64,000 bases of DNA from Candidatus Paralachnospira avium (GTDB lineage: Bacteria; Bacillota; Clostridia; Lachnospirales; Lachnospiraceae), in NCBI GenBank assembly GCA_904420245.1, contig CAJFUL010000078.1, positions 1 through 64,000 of the forward strand, written 5' to 3'. The notes under the pieces are model-generated. The model made no database searches. It worked only from the letters and a program-made list of their open reading frames with translations, and had not been told where the DNA came from. This document shows, piece after piece, positions 33,118-41,715 of this stretch. Made by a program: the position numbers and the translations under genes. Numbering within the stretch: position 1 is the stretch's first letter; each line of letters begins with the position of its first letter.

Positions 33118-34095
33118 TCAGACGGCCAGCCGTTCTGCCAGAAGAGACTCCAGCTCCGCCAGCGTCTCCACATGGTTCACGGCCTCCCTCAGGGAAGCGG
33201 AATGAGGACATCCGGCCGTATACCAGGCGACGTGCTTGCGCATCTCCCGGATGCCCATGCCCTCGCCCTTGAGCTCTGTCTGCATCCTGGCATGGCGCAG
33301 GATCATCTCCCGGATCTCCGGCACAGACGGCCTGGGAGGGATCTCCCCGGTCTCCAGAAAACTCCGGATCTCCCGGAACAGCCACGGGTTTCCCCTGGCT
33401 CCCCTGGCCGCCATCACGCCGTCGCAGCCCGTCTGCTCCATCATGGCGGCGGCGTCCTCCGCCCGGAAGATGTCTCCATTTCCGATGACCGGTATGGAGA
33501 CGGCCTCCTTCACCCGGCGGATGATGTCCCAGTCGGCCTTTCCCGAATAATACTGCTCCCTGGTCCTCCCGTGGACCGCGATGGCCGCCACGCCGGCATC
33601 TTCCGCGATCTTCGCGATCTCCACCGCGTTGACGCTGGACTCGTCAAAGCCCTTTCGGATCTTCACCGTCACCGGTTTTTGGACGGCCTTCACCATGGCC
33701 CGGAGGATCTGTCCGGCCAGCTTCGGCTCCTTCATCAGGGCAGAGCCCTCCCGGTTGTTGACCACCTTGGGCACGGGGCAGCCCATATTGAAGTCGATGA
33801 CATCATAGGGGCCCGGCTCCAGCCTGGCCGCGATCTCCGCCAGAAGCTCCGGCTCCGAACCGAAGAGCTGCAGGGAGACCGGCCTCTCTTCCTCCCGCAC
33901 GGCCAGGAGAAGGCGGCTGTTTTTATTGTTGTAGTGGACCGCCTTGGCGCTGACCATCTCCGTACACACCATCCCGCAGCCCTGTTCCCGGCACAGCACA
34001 CGAAATGGCAGGTCCGTCACGCCTGCCATAGGTGCCAGTATCACCAGAGCGTCCAAGCATACGCCTCCGATGTCCAGTTTTCCAGCTTTTTTCAT
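33118..34095 (-). CDS. dusB: tRNA-dihydrouridine synthase
   Basis: This 325-residue flavin enzyme reduces uridine in the tRNA D-loop. It shows the family signature LAPMAGVTDLPFR near the start, the catalytic Cys in NMGCPVPKV, and the FMN-binding patterns HGRTREQ and IGNGDIF. The start overlaps the end of the upstream DUF6145-like gene by 4 bases. DusB is the commonest subtype in Firmicutes. Confidence 0.93.
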   Translation of the reverse strand: MKKAGKLDIGGVCLDALVILAPMAGVTDLPFRVLCREQGCGMVCTEMVSAKAVHYNNKNSRLLLAVREEERPVSLQLFGSEPELLAEIAARLEPGPYDVIDFNMGCPVPKVVNNREGSALMKEPKLAGQILRAMVKAVQKPVTVKIRKGFDESSVNAVEIAKIAEDAGVAAIAVHGRTREQYYSGKADWDIIRRVKEAVSIPVIGNGDIFRAEDAAAMMEQTGCDGVMAARGARGNPWLFREIRSFLETGEIPPRPSVPEIREMILRHARMQTELKGEGMGIREMRKHVAWYTAGCPHSASLREAVNHVETLAELESLLAERLAV

Positions 34096-34421
34096 TTCTT
34101 CTGCTCCAGATAAAAGGTTTTGTAAAACAGCTCCAGGGATTCCAGCAGATCCGCCTTCTCCCTCTGGATCTGCCGGATCTTTAATCCGCTCCCGATCTCG
34201 TCGAAGAGATAATCCCTCTCATCGCTCTCCACCCGGAACTCCAGATTCCCCTCCCTGTCATACTCCAGAGTCAGGATCCCGCCCACGTCCTCCACATAGA
34301 CGACGCAGAGGATCTGCAGTTCCTGCCTTATGCTCTCGGGGAGCAGGGAAAATTCTTCGTTGAAATAATATTTCTGTGTGTAGGAATTGGCCCCGCACAG
34401 CACTTTTCTCTCATCCATCAT
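34092..34421 (-). CDS. DUF6145-like conserved protein
   Basis: This 109-residue soluble protein starts MMDERKVLCGANSYTQKYYF. It has a mixed alpha/beta pattern with a strand-rich centre (LQILCVVYVEDVGGILTLEY) and a helical end. It is locked by overlaps between birA and dusB, a neighbourhood I associate with the DUF6145 family of Lachnospiraceae. Its function is unknown. Confidence 0.75.
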   Translation of the reverse strand: MMDERKVLCGANSYTQKYYFNEEFSLLPESIRQELQILCVVYVEDVGGILTLEYDREGNLEFRVESDERDYLFDEIGSGLKIRQIQREKADLLESLELFYKTFYLEQKK

Positions 34422-35407
34422 ACATACCCGTATACGCCTCTGACAGAGACCTCTCCCGAATCCACCGGGCGAAGCTCCCCGGCCTGCCCTCCGGCAGGCT
34501 CCACCAGCAGGCGTCCTTCCCGGTCAATGCCTCTGGCCGTTCCCGTCCATTCCTGCCTGGGATCCAGGATCCGCACTTCCCGGTCCATATTGATCAGCCT
34601 GGCTTCATACGTCTCCTTCATGGCAGACAGATCCAGAGTCTTTAAAAACTCACCGTAATACTTCTCAAAGGCTTCCAGCACTCCGGCCATGAGCCCGGCC
34701 CGGCAGACAGGGCGTCCCTGCTCCAAAAGTAGCGAAGTGGCCTTATCCCGCAGCTCCTCCGGAAACGCCGTGATATTGGCGTTGATGCCGATGCCCACCA
34801 CCACATGGTTGATATAATCCGGCTCCGTGCTCATCTCCGTCAGGATCCCGCAGAGCTTTTTCCCTCCGGCCACCAGATCGTTGGGCCATTTGATGCCCGT
34901 CCGCAACCCCGTCTCCCGGAAGATCCCGTCAGACACCGCCAGCGCCGCCGCCAGCGTCAGCATGGAGGCTCTGGCCGGGGAAAAAGAGGGCTTTAAGATC
35001 AGGCTCATCCAGATCCCGCTCCCTCCGGGCGATTCCCAGCCGTGGCCTCTCCGGCCCCGTCCGGCCGTCTGCCGCTCCGCCACCACCAGGGTGCCGTGGC
35101 CGGCTCCGGCCTCCGCCCTTTTCTTGGCTTCGTTGTTGGTGGAATCCGTCTCCCGCAGAAATACCACCGGGCGGCCCGCCCACTCTGTATGGAGCCGGGA
35201 GGCCACCTCCGCCTCCGTCACCACATCCGGAGCCGACAGAAGCCTGTATCCTTTGTTCTGCACCGCCTGGATTTCGTAGCCGTCCTCCCGGAGCTGGCCC
35301 ACAGCCTTCCACACAGCGGTGCGGGAGACGGACAGCTCCCGGCAGATATCCTGTCCGGACACAAAACCATCCTTCTCCCGCAGAAATTTTAAAATCCTAG
35401 TTTTCAA
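34418..35407 (-). CDS. birA: Biotin--protein ligase / biotin operon repressor
   Basis: This 329-residue bifunctional protein has an N-terminal winged helix (GQDICRELSVSRTAVWKAVG) and a ligase domain with the biotinyl-AMP loop GRGRRGHGWESPGG and the KWPNDLVAGGKKLCGIL motif, then a small C-terminal domain. It attaches biotin to carboxylase subunits and can repress biotin genes. Start and end are coupled to neighbouring genes. No biotin genes are present in this window. Confidence 0.95.
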   Translation of the reverse strand: MKTRILKFLREKDGFVSGQDICRELSVSRTAVWKAVGQLREDGYEIQAVQNKGYRLLSAPDVVTEAEVASRLHTEWAGRPVVFLRETDSTNNEAKKRAEAGAGHGTLVVAERQTAGRGRRGHGWESPGGSGIWMSLILKPSFSPARASMLTLAAALAVSDGIFRETGLRTGIKWPNDLVAGGKKLCGILTEMSTEPDYINHVVVGIGINANITAFPEELRDKATSLLLEQGRPVCRAGLMAGVLEAFEKYYGEFLKTLDLSAMKETYEARLINMDREVRILDPRQEWTGTARGIDREGRLLVEPAGGQAGELRPVDSGEVSVRGVYGYV

Positions 35408-35410
35408 ACC

Positions 35411-35722
35411 TTACCTCCAAAGGCAGACCGCGCTGACGATGGCGATCATCAGCAGGATCCCCGCAGCTATGTACAGGCAGATCCCCCATGCCTTTTTCCT
35501 TCCGCTGTGTCTGCCGCCGCTGTCGGAAAGCCTGGGGACCGCCAGCAGGCACTGAAATATGGACGCCAGCAAAAATTCCACCGGAAACAGATACGCGTAT
35601 TTCTCCGGATCGATGAAGGAAACTACGCCCACGGCTATGACCGCCAGCCCCGCCGCCGCGGACAGCACGTCGAAAAGCGTCTGCTTGGAATATGATCTTC
35701 TTCTGGTTCCGCCTACATACAT
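35411..35722 (-). CDS. Small membrane protein with three helices
   Basis: This 103-residue protein starts with a basic MYVGGTRRRSYSKQ segment and has three hydrophobic helices (about residues 20-36, 45-60 and 79-100) separated by a charged loop (SGGRHSGRKK). It lies between argF and birA with gaps of 3-6 bases, so it is co-transcribed. No function is known to me. Confidence 0.75.
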   Translation of the reverse strand: MYVGGTRRRSYSKQTLFDVLSAAAGLAVIAVGVVSFIDPEKYAYLFPVEFLLASIFQCLLAVPRLSDSGGRHSGRKKAWGICLYIAAGILLMIAIVSAVCLWR

Positions 35723-35728
35723 GGACCC

Positions 35729-36676
35729 TTACTCTCCTAACGTAGCCACCATAACTGCCTTGATGGTGTGCATCCGGTTCTCTGCCTCGTCAAAGACCAC
35801 GGACTTATCCGATTCAAAGACTTCTTCCGTCACCTCATTGCCCTTGACCGCCGGCAGGCAGTGCATGAAGATGGTGCTGTCCTTTCCGGTGCGGTCCATC
35901 AGCTCCCGGTTGACCTGGTAAGGCGCCAGGAGAGCCATACGCTCCGCCGCCTTATCCTCTTCTCCCATGGAGCACCACACATCGGTGTAGATCACGTCCG
36001 CGCCCTGGACTGCCGCCGGGTCGTCGGTCACAGTCAAGGTGCTCCCCGCATCCTCCGCGTAACCGCGGCAGATCTCCACCAGCTCTTCCTCCGGCCACAG
36101 AGCCTTCGGCGCGATGACCGTACAGTTGACGCCCATCTTTCCGCAGCCCACCATCAGGCTGTTGGCCATGTTGTTGCGGCCGTCTCCGATGAAGACGAAG
36201 TTCAGCCCCTTCAGATGACCGAACTGCTCCTCCATGGTAAGGAGGTCTGCCAGCACCTGGGTGGGGTGGTACTCATCCGTAAGGCCGTTCCAGACGACTA
36301 CGCCGGAATCTCTGGCCAGGATCTCCACATGGGCGTGGGAAAATCCGCGGAACTCAATGCCGTCAAACATCCTTCCCAGCACCCTGGCCGTATCCTCCAC
36401 GCTCTCTTTCTTTCCCAGCTGGATCTCCCCCTTGCCCAGGTAGGTGGGGAAACCGCCCTCGTCGTTGGCCGCCACCGTAAAGGCGCAGCGTGTCCTGGTG
36501 GAGGGCTTTTCAAAGATCAGCGCGATATTTTTTCCCTTGAGGCTGTTTCCCGTGATGCCCTGTTTCTTCTTGGCTTTCAGATCCGCGGCCAGATCCAGGA
36601 AATTCTGGATCTCCTCCGGGGTAAAATCCTTGAGTGTCAAAAAATGCCTTCCCTTTAAGCTGTCCATGATCTTCAT
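35729..36676 (-). CDS. argF: Ornithine carbamoyltransferase
   Basis: This 315-residue enzyme makes citrulline from ornithine and carbamoyl phosphate. It shows the carbamoyl-phosphate motifs EKPSTRTR and HPTQ and the ornithine-binding HCLPA. It could serve arginine synthesis or, in reverse, the arginine deiminase route. No other arginine genes lie in the window, so its role must be judged from the rest of the genome. It follows the SPFH gene with an 18-base gap. Confidence 0.95.
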   Translation of the reverse strand: MKIMDSLKGRHFLTLKDFTPEEIQNFLDLAADLKAKKKQGITGNSLKGKNIALIFEKPSTRTRCAFTVAANDEGGFPTYLGKGEIQLGKKESVEDTARVLGRMFDGIEFRGFSHAHVEILARDSGVVVWNGLTDEYHPTQVLADLLTMEEQFGHLKGLNFVFIGDGRNNMANSLMVGCGKMGVNCTVIAPKALWPEEELVEICRGYAEDAGSTLTVTDDPAAVQGADVIYTDVWCSMGEEDKAAERMALLAPYQVNRELMDRTGKDSTIFMHCLPAVKGNEVTEEVFESDKSVVFDEAENRMHTIKAVMVATLGE

Positions 36677-36694
36677 TGTCTCTTATCCTCCGTT

Positions 36695-37651
36695 TCAGTC
36701 TTTGGCCACTTCCACCAGACTCTTGACTGTGCCTGCGATCCCCTGGATGTCCGAGGGGATGATGATCTTCGTCGCCTTGCCGTCGGCCGCCTTGGCAAAC
36801 GCCTCAAGGCTCTTGAGGTGGAGCACCGATTCATCGGCCCCTGCTTCCTTGATCAGGCGGATCCCCTCTGCCTGGGCCTGCTGGACCTTCAGGATGGCTT
36901 CCGCCTGGCCCTCTGCCTCCCGGATCATGGCCTCCTTTTTGGCCTCTGCCCGCAGGATCGCCGCCTGCTTCTCCGCCTCCGCGTCCAGAATGGCGGATTC
37001 TTTCTTTCCTTCCGATACCAGGATCGTGGACTTCTTCTCACCCTCGGCCTGCAGGATCTTCTCACGGCGTTCCCGCTCCGCCTTCATCTGTTTTTCCATG
37101 GAATCCTGGATCTCCCTGGGCGGGATGATATTCTTAAGCTCCACACGGTTCACCTTGATCCCCCAGGGATCCGTGGCCACATCCAGCTGGCTGCGCATCT
37201 TGGTATTGATCAGTTCCCTCGAAGTCAGGGTCTGGTCCAGTTCCAGCTCGCCGATGATATTCCTGAGGCTGGTGGCCGTCAGGTTCTCAATGGCCATCAG
37301 CGGATTCTCCACACCGTAGGCGTACAGCTTCGGATCCGTGATCTGGAAGAACACCACGGTGTCGATCTGCATGGTGACATTGTCCTTGGTGATCACCGGC
37401 TGAGGCTTAAAATCAATGACCTGCTCCTTCAGATTTACCTTCTTTGCCACCCGGTCGATGAAGGGCAGCTTCACATGGAGCCCCACGGACCAGGTCGCCC
37501 TGTATCCTCCCAGACGCTCCACCACAAAGGCCTTGGCCTGGGGCACGATCTTGATGCAGGAAGCCAGGACCAGCAGGATCACCACTGCCAGGATGATCAC
37601 CGCCACGATGGTTCCCATGTTTGCCGCCGCAATCAGAAAATTCCCTTTCAT
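36695..37651 (-). CDS. SPFH/band 7 (stomatin-like) membrane protein
   Basis: This 318-residue protein has one N-terminal membrane helix (about residues 8-27), an SPFH domain (VPQAKAFVVERLGGYRATWS, DPWGIKVNRVELKNI) and a long Ala/Glu/Lys-rich coiled coil (about 205-275). Such proteins form membrane microdomain scaffolds and are typically paired with NfeD proteins, as here: the NfeD gene overlaps its start by 4 bases. It is likely of the QmcA/stomatin type. Confidence 0.92.
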   Translation of the reverse strand: MKGNFLIAAANMGTIVAVIILAVVILLVLASCIKIVPQAKAFVVERLGGYRATWSVGLHVKLPFIDRVAKKVNLKEQVIDFKPQPVITKDNVTMQIDTVVFFQITDPKLYAYGVENPLMAIENLTATSLRNIIGELELDQTLTSRELINTKMRSQLDVATDPWGIKVNRVELKNIIPPREIQDSMEKQMKAERERREKILQAEGEKKSTILVSEGKKESAILDAEAEKQAAILRAEAKKEAMIREAEGQAEAILKVQQAQAEGIRLIKEAGADESVLHLKSLEAFAKAADGKATKIIIPSDIQGIAGTVKSLVEVAKD

Positions 37652-38094
37652 ACTCCGCTTTCTCCTTTACACCCTCTGACGATCAGTTTCACTCCACGGA
37701 CCTGCTCCACCAGCACCATCTGGCCCGGCTCCAGGATCTCTCTGTCTTCCTGCGCTCTGGCCGACCATTCCTGTCCGCCCAGCAGCACTTCCCCCGTTCC
37801 GGCCCGGTTGTCGATCCGTACCGTCACTCTGGCCTCACGGCCGATCAGTCCTTCCACATTTGTTTTCTCTCTGCCCTTATCCAGATACTTCTTGGCAAGG
37901 GGCCTCGTAAAGATCAGAAGTACCAGAGACACTGCGATGAACAGGATCATCTGGAGCTCCAGCCCCGCACCTGCCACACAGGCGATAAAAGCCGCCAGGG
38001 CGCCTCCGGCGAACCAGATGGTGGTCAGCCCCAGTGTCATCGCCTCTATGACCAGCAGGACGATGATCGCGATCAGCCAATACACTGCCGTCAT
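37648..38094 (-). CDS. NfeD family membrane protein
   Basis: This 148-residue protein has N-terminal membrane helices (about residues 3-24, 27-45 and 48-64) and a C-terminal OB-fold domain (GLIGREARVTVRID, GGQEWSARA, VLVEQVRGVKLIV). It is the short NfeD form without the serine-protease domain. NfeD proteins partner SPFH proteins, probably in membrane organisation. It is first in an operon that runs into argF and probably beyond. Confidence 0.9.
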   Translation of the reverse strand: MTAVYWLIAIIVLLVIEAMTLGLTTIWFAGGALAAFIACVAGAGLELQMILFIAVSLVLLIFTRPLAKKYLDKGREKTNVEGLIGREARVTVRIDNRAGTGEVLLGGQEWSARAQEDREILEPGQMVLVEQVRGVKLIVRGCKGESGV

Positions 38095-38123
38095 GACACC
38101 ACTCTCCCTTCTGTTCTCTGGTT

Positions 38124-38152
38124 ATTATATCCCATTTCCCAGCCTGTGACAA
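38124..38152 (-). promoter_or_regulatory. Promoter of the nfeD-SPFH-argF operon
   Basis: On the minus strand TTGTCA (38147-38152) and consensus TATAAT (38124-38129) are 17 bases apart, 30 bases upstream of the nfeD start. Confidence 0.8.
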
Positions 38153-38159
38153 GGGGCAT

Positions 38160-38425
38160 ACCCAAAAGAACCGGGGCGCCTGTCCGGAATGTCCTGCGGA
38201 CCGCGCGGCCGCCATCCCCGCCCGCGGCGTGCCGGCGGCGCCCGTTCAGAAACGGCCGGAACGGATAGAGACCGCATAAGCGGCCAGTCACCCCTCCGCC
38301 GCGGCGCGTTTTGTTTCACAGGTAGGCCATGGCACCAAAAAAGGATTCTGCTCCCTCGGGACCTTCCGCCTGCGGCGGGCCGCATAAGCGGCAAACTTCC
38401 TCTCCGCCGCAGACAGGTCCCATAG
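38160..38425. repeat. GC-rich intergenic element with a 33-bp direct repeat
   Basis: Two copies of a 33-base sequence at 38272-38304 and 38380-38412 share CCGCATAAGCGGC at one end and CTCCGCCGC at the other, with a variable centre. GCCGC-TTAT-GCGGC (minus strand) forms a small hairpin in each. The stretch also has CCGCCTGCGGCGG, a word shared with the gap at 30240-30440. This 375-base gap holds no convincing gene. It looks like a REP-type or decayed repeat element. Confidence 0.55.
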
Positions 38426-38434
38426 AGCAAAAAA

Positions 38435-38455
38435 GGCGGAGCTTTCCGCTCCGCC
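38435..38455 (-). terminator. Terminator after the 3D-domain gene
   Basis: GGCGGAGC (38435-38442) pairs perfectly with GCTCCGCC (38448-38455) around a 5-base loop. On the minus strand a run of six T follows. It sits 15 bases after the gene stop. Confidence 0.88.
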
Positions 38456-38469
38456 TTTCTCTGTTCCTG

Positions 38470-39930
38470 TCAATTTCTGATCCAGACCTCGTGATACTGG
38501 ACGCCCCAGCTGGTCGCGCTGGCATGATCCGCCACAAACAGGTCGATCTGGTAAGGATTCCGGTTGGCAAAACCGCCGGTGTCCTCCGCCACATATACGC
38601 CCATGCCGTCGATCATGACCTCCGTCCCGTAAGGGATGATCCAGGGAGCCACCGCGATGGTGCGTCCCTCCGCCGGAGTCGCTCCGGAAGCCGTGGTCCC
38701 TGCCCACTTGCCGTTGCAGCAGGCGCCGCCGCAGTAAGCAGTGATCTTGAATTCTCCCAGAGATACCCATCCGGAATCCGATGTATCAGCCTGGGCCTGA
38801 GCCTGCGCTGCCGGTTCCGCGGAAGCAGTCTCGGCTTCCGCCGCTTGGGCGGCTTCCTCGGCCTCCCGCTCTGCTTCTGCCTGGGCTTCTTCCTCTGCCC
38901 GTATCTCTTCCATGGATTTTGCCTGACCAAGATCAAAGGACGTAGTCACATAATCCGCGCAGACATAACCCTCTTTATCGCCGTCATAGAGGATCTTGAC
39001 CCATTTGAGCTCCCCGTCGGCTTCCGCCTCCTGGTCTGCCGCTGTCGTCTGGGCCGCTACATCCTCCTGGACCGCTGTCTCTGCCTCGGTCTCAGCATCT
39101 ACTGTCTCCTGGACATCTTCTGTTTCCGCCTCGGCGGTCTCGGTCTCAGCATCTGCCGTCTCCTGGACGGGCTCCGCTTCCGCCTCTTCTTCCACCACCT
39201 TATAGACCTCATCGGTATTGACTACTCCGATCCAGGTGGAATCAACAGAAGCCTCTTCTCTTACCCGGACTCCCTCGTCGGTGATCACCGCCACCTGATC
39301 CAGAGCTTCCTCGGCAAAATCCTGAGCTTCCTCTCCGGATACCACATACTCATTGTGGACCCAGCCCTCTACGCCGCCGGAGCTGATCTTTGTCCAGCCG
39401 TCCCCGGTCTCAAGGACTTCACCCGCGCTGCCCTCGTACAGCCGGCCGACGATCTCGGCCTCCTCCGAAGGCTCCAGACGGATATTCTGGTAGGTGTCCA
39501 CCGTGGTGATCACCTTATTCTCCAGCTCAGGAGCGATTTCTTCCGTTGTCTGTACTTCCGCCGTCACGGCCGCATCCAGATACAATCCGGTGCTGGCCGC
39601 TCTGACCACTTCACTCTGCGCGCCCGGCTCCGCCGCCGCTGTCTCATAGCTGGCTGCGCCGCTGCTCACAGAAACTCCGGCAATGCGGGCCACCGCGGTG
39701 ACCGGAGTGCTTTCGTGGCTGCCGTCCTCTGTACTCTTTATTGCAGTTGTTACAAATTCTCTCGTATTTTCTTCCAGTGAGGCCTTCCTGATGTCTTGTA
39801 TTCCCGACTGGGCTTCCTGGTGGGCTGAAACCGTAAGGCTGCTTCCAAGGACGTCGCCGCCGGGAGTCAGAGTACAAAGCAATGCACCGATGACAAAGCA
39901 CGAAACAACGCTTTTCTTTCTGGTTAACAT
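38470..39930 (-). CDS. Secreted SH3- and 3D-domain cell wall protein
   Basis: This roughly 486-residue exported protein has a signal peptide (about residues 1-36) and two SH3-like wall-binding domains (TVDTYQNIRLEPSEEAEIVG and VITDEGVRVREEASVDSTWI). A long Ala/Glu/Thr low-complexity stretch interrupts and follows the second. The C-terminal 3D domain has FKITAYCGGACC, VAEDTGG and IDLFVADH, the acidic residues of the fold. 3D domains, as in YocH and Rpf-like proteins, cleave peptidoglycan glycan strands. The ATG at 39930 has AAGGAGGTATACA. A WalR-like box overlies its promoter region, which fits a wall hydrolase. Confidence 0.88.
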   Translation of the reverse strand: MLTRKKSVVSCFVIGALLCTLTPGGDVLGSSLTVSAHQEAQSGIQDIRKASLEENTREFVTTAIKSTEDGSHESTPVTAVARIAGVSVSSGAASYETAAAEPGAQSEVVRAASTGLYLDAAVTAEVQTTEEIAPELENKVITTVDTYQNIRLEPSEEAEIVGRLYEGSAGEVLETGDGWTKISSGGVEGWVHNEYVVSGEEAQDFAEEALDQVAVITDEGVRVREEASVDSTWIGVVNTDEVYKVVEEEAEAEPVQETADAETETAEAETEDVQETVDAETEAETAVQEDVAAQTTAADQEAEADGELKWVKILYDGDKEGYVCADYVTTSFDLGQAKSMEEIRAEEEAQAEAEREAEEAAQAAEAETASAEPAAQAQAQADTSDSGWVSLGEFKITAYCGGACCNGKWAGTTASGATPAEGRTIAVAPWIIPYGTEVMIDGMGVYVAEDTGGFANRNPYQIDLFVADHASATSWGVQYHEVWIRN

Positions 39931-40003
39931 TGTATACCTCCTTGTATCCTGTCGCAGCAATTCTTCCTGCATCCGGACCTGGGTTGGGGGCCCTTCCGCG
40001 AAT

Positions 40004-40020
40004 TGTTACAACTTTGTTAC
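40004..40020. promoter_or_regulatory. WalR-like direct-repeat box
   Basis: TGTTAC-AACTT-TGTTAC matches the WalR (YycF) consensus TGTWAH-N5-TGTWAH in both half-sites and in spacing. It lies at about +1 to +17 relative to the promoter of the 3D-domain gene, on the opposite strand. WalRK controls wall hydrolases in Firmicutes; a site over the start of transcription suggests repression. WalRK itself is not in the window. Confidence 0.55.
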
Positions 40021-40026
40021 GACGCC

Positions 40027-40055
40027 ATAATAACACCTTCCCGCCTTTTTGTCAA
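40027..40055 (-). promoter_or_regulatory. Promoter of the 3D-domain gene
   Basis: On the minus strand consensus TTGACA (40050-40055) and TATTAT (40027-40032) are 17 bases apart. The resulting leader is about 90 bases. I saw no c-di-AMP (ydaO-type) riboswitch in it, although that class often precedes such genes. Confidence 0.8.
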
Positions 40056-40200
40056 CCCTTTACCACTTTGACCCTTTTTTCGTGCTTTTCTTGCCCTCCG
40101 TCCACCACTTATCTCCCATTTTCCCAGATTCCGTTTTTTCGCTGAAAATTATACCCTTTTAATTATTCCAAATTTGTTACATTTCCCACCACATATAGAA

Positions 40201-40250
40201 GGCCGCGGCCCCTGTTTCCACATGATATTGTGGGAACAAAAGCCGCGGCC
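40201..40250. terminator. Long hairpin downstream of the SpoU methyltransferase gene
   Basis: GGCCGCGGC (40201-40209) pairs with GCCGCGGCC (40242-40250), and inside it TGTTTCCAC (40213-40221) pairs with GTGGGAACA (40230-40238) with one wobble. The stem is strong but has no clear T run, so it may terminate poorly or mainly protect the 3' end of the recJ-apt-methyltransferase transcript. Confidence 0.5.
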
Positions 40251-40269
40251 AGATGTTCGTTTTTCCGGT

Positions 40270-41046
40270 TCAGCTGCGCCTCTGTCTGGCAGTTTCATAC
40301 ATGAGAACGGCGGCGGCCACCGCCGCGTTGAGGGACTCCACGGCCCCCGCCATGGGAATTTTTACAAGGACATCCGCCGCCTCCGCCAGCTCCTCACTGA
40401 GGCCCGCCGCCTCATTGCCGATCAGAAACGCCGACGGCTTCCTGTAATCGGCCTGCTCATAGTTGACGGCTCCTCTCAAGTGCGCTCCATAGGAGAGGAT
40501 CCCCTCTTTCCTGCATCGGTCCAGTTCTCCCAAAAGATCATCCGAGACCAGGAACGGGACCCGGTAGATGGATCCCATGGTGGAGCGGATGACCTTGGGA
40601 TTGTAGATATCCGCCGTTCCTCGGCTCATGACGACGCCGGTGACTCCCGCGCCCTCCCCGGCCCGGAGGATGGTCCCCAGGTTTCCGGGATCCTGAAGGT
40701 CTTCCAGCATCACCAGAAGGGCGTCTTTTCTTCCATATATATCCTCCGGCTTCCAGTCCATGGCCTCCACCACCGCCAGGACGCCCTGGGGCGTCTGGGT
40801 ATCGGTCATGGCCTTAAAGACATGGTCGGACACTTCCGTATAAGAGATGCCTTCCAGCCTGTCCGCCCCTCCATGGGCCAGAAAAGAGTCGGAAGCATAG
40901 ACTGCCTGGAGCTTCTCTGCCGGAGCTTCCTCCACCATCTTGATGCCTTCCACCACGAAGGCTCTCTGCTCTCTTCTGTACCTGGCTTTTTTCTGCAGGG
41001 CGGCCACATGGCGGACCTGCCTGCTCTTGGTGCTCTCAATCCTCAT
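40270..41046 (-). CDS. SpoU/TrmH family RNA 2'-O-methyltransferase
   Basis: This 258-residue protein has an N-terminal RNA-binding region (RHVAALQKKARYRREQRAFV) and a C-terminal SPOUT domain with the knot motifs LEDLQDPGNLGTILRAGEG, FLIGNEAAGLSEEL and IPMAGAVESLNAAVAAAVL. It transfers a methyl group to a ribose of rRNA or tRNA using SAM. The exact target cannot be told; RlmB- and TsnR-like subtypes are both possible. It follows apt on the same strand. Confidence 0.9.
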   Translation of the reverse strand: MRIESTKSRQVRHVAALQKKARYRREQRAFVVEGIKMVEEAPAEKLQAVYASDSFLAHGGADRLEGISYTEVSDHVFKAMTDTQTPQGVLAVVEAMDWKPEDIYGRKDALLVMLEDLQDPGNLGTILRAGEGAGVTGVVMSRGTADIYNPKVIRSTMGSIYRVPFLVSDDLLGELDRCRKEGILSYGAHLRGAVNYEQADYRKPSAFLIGNEAAGLSEELAEAADVLVKIPMAGAVESLNAAVAAAVLMYETARQRRS

Positions 41047-41099
41047 ACTAACTCCCGGATTTCTTTAAAAAGAAACTTTTTTATTTCTTTTTCGACAAA

Positions 41100-41624
41100 T
41101 TATTTTCCTTCATAGCAGATAAGGCTGGCCACATCATAGCCCTCCAGCTTATCTCTGCCCTTGAGACCGGCCAGCTCCATCACAAAACAGATCTTGACCA
41201 CCTGGCCTCCCAGTCCCTCCACCAGTTTGATGATGGCCTCCGTGGTGCCTCCGGTGGCGATCAGGTCATCCACGATGACTACTTTCTGTCCCGGCTTGAT
41301 GGCGTCTTTATGCATCTCGATGACGGCGCTCCCATACTCCAGGTCATACTCCACCTCCACAGTCTCGCAGGGCAGTTTTCCCTTCTTGCGGACCGGCACA
41401 AAGGCCTTATGGAAATTATAGGCGATGGGCACCCCGAAGATGAAGCCTCTGGATTCCGGTCCCACCACCACGTCAAAATCCACATCCTTCAAGGTGTCTC
41501 CCAGCATATCGATGGTCAGATGAAGGCCGTCCGCATCCTGAAGGATGGATGTGATGTCCCGGAAAATGATCCCCGGCTCCGGAAAATCCGGTATACTCCT
41601 CACATATTCCTCTAATCTCTTCAT
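41100..41624 (-). CDS. apt: Adenine phosphoribosyltransferase
   Basis: This 174-residue salvage enzyme makes AMP from adenine and PRPP. It shows GIIFRDITSIL near the start, GPESRGFIFG and the PRPP-binding motif VVIVDDLIATGGTT. The ATG at 41624 (MKRLEEYVRSIPDFP) has GGAGGAAGAAAT upstream; the longer in-frame extension is not family-like. It follows recJ closely, a common Firmicutes order. Confidence 0.95.
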   Translation of the reverse strand: MKRLEEYVRSIPDFPEPGIIFRDITSILQDADGLHLTIDMLGDTLKDVDFDVVVGPESRGFIFGVPIAYNFHKAFVPVRKKGKLPCETVEVEYDLEYGSAVIEMHKDAIKPGQKVVIVDDLIATGGTTEAIIKLVEGLGGQVVKICFVMELAGLKGRDKLEGYDVASLICYEGK

Positions 41625-41715
41625 ATTTCTTCCTCCGTTCAGATCTAAGCAAAGGCTCCGGGCATTTTTGCCCGCCATTTCTATTATATCTCTCAAATGC
41701 CCTCCTTGGCAATCC

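Noticed and set aside
39931-40026. c-di-AMP (ydaO-type) riboswitch before the 3D-domain gene
   Set aside because: The leader is only about 90 bases and the conserved ydaO helices were not found, despite the suggestive context.
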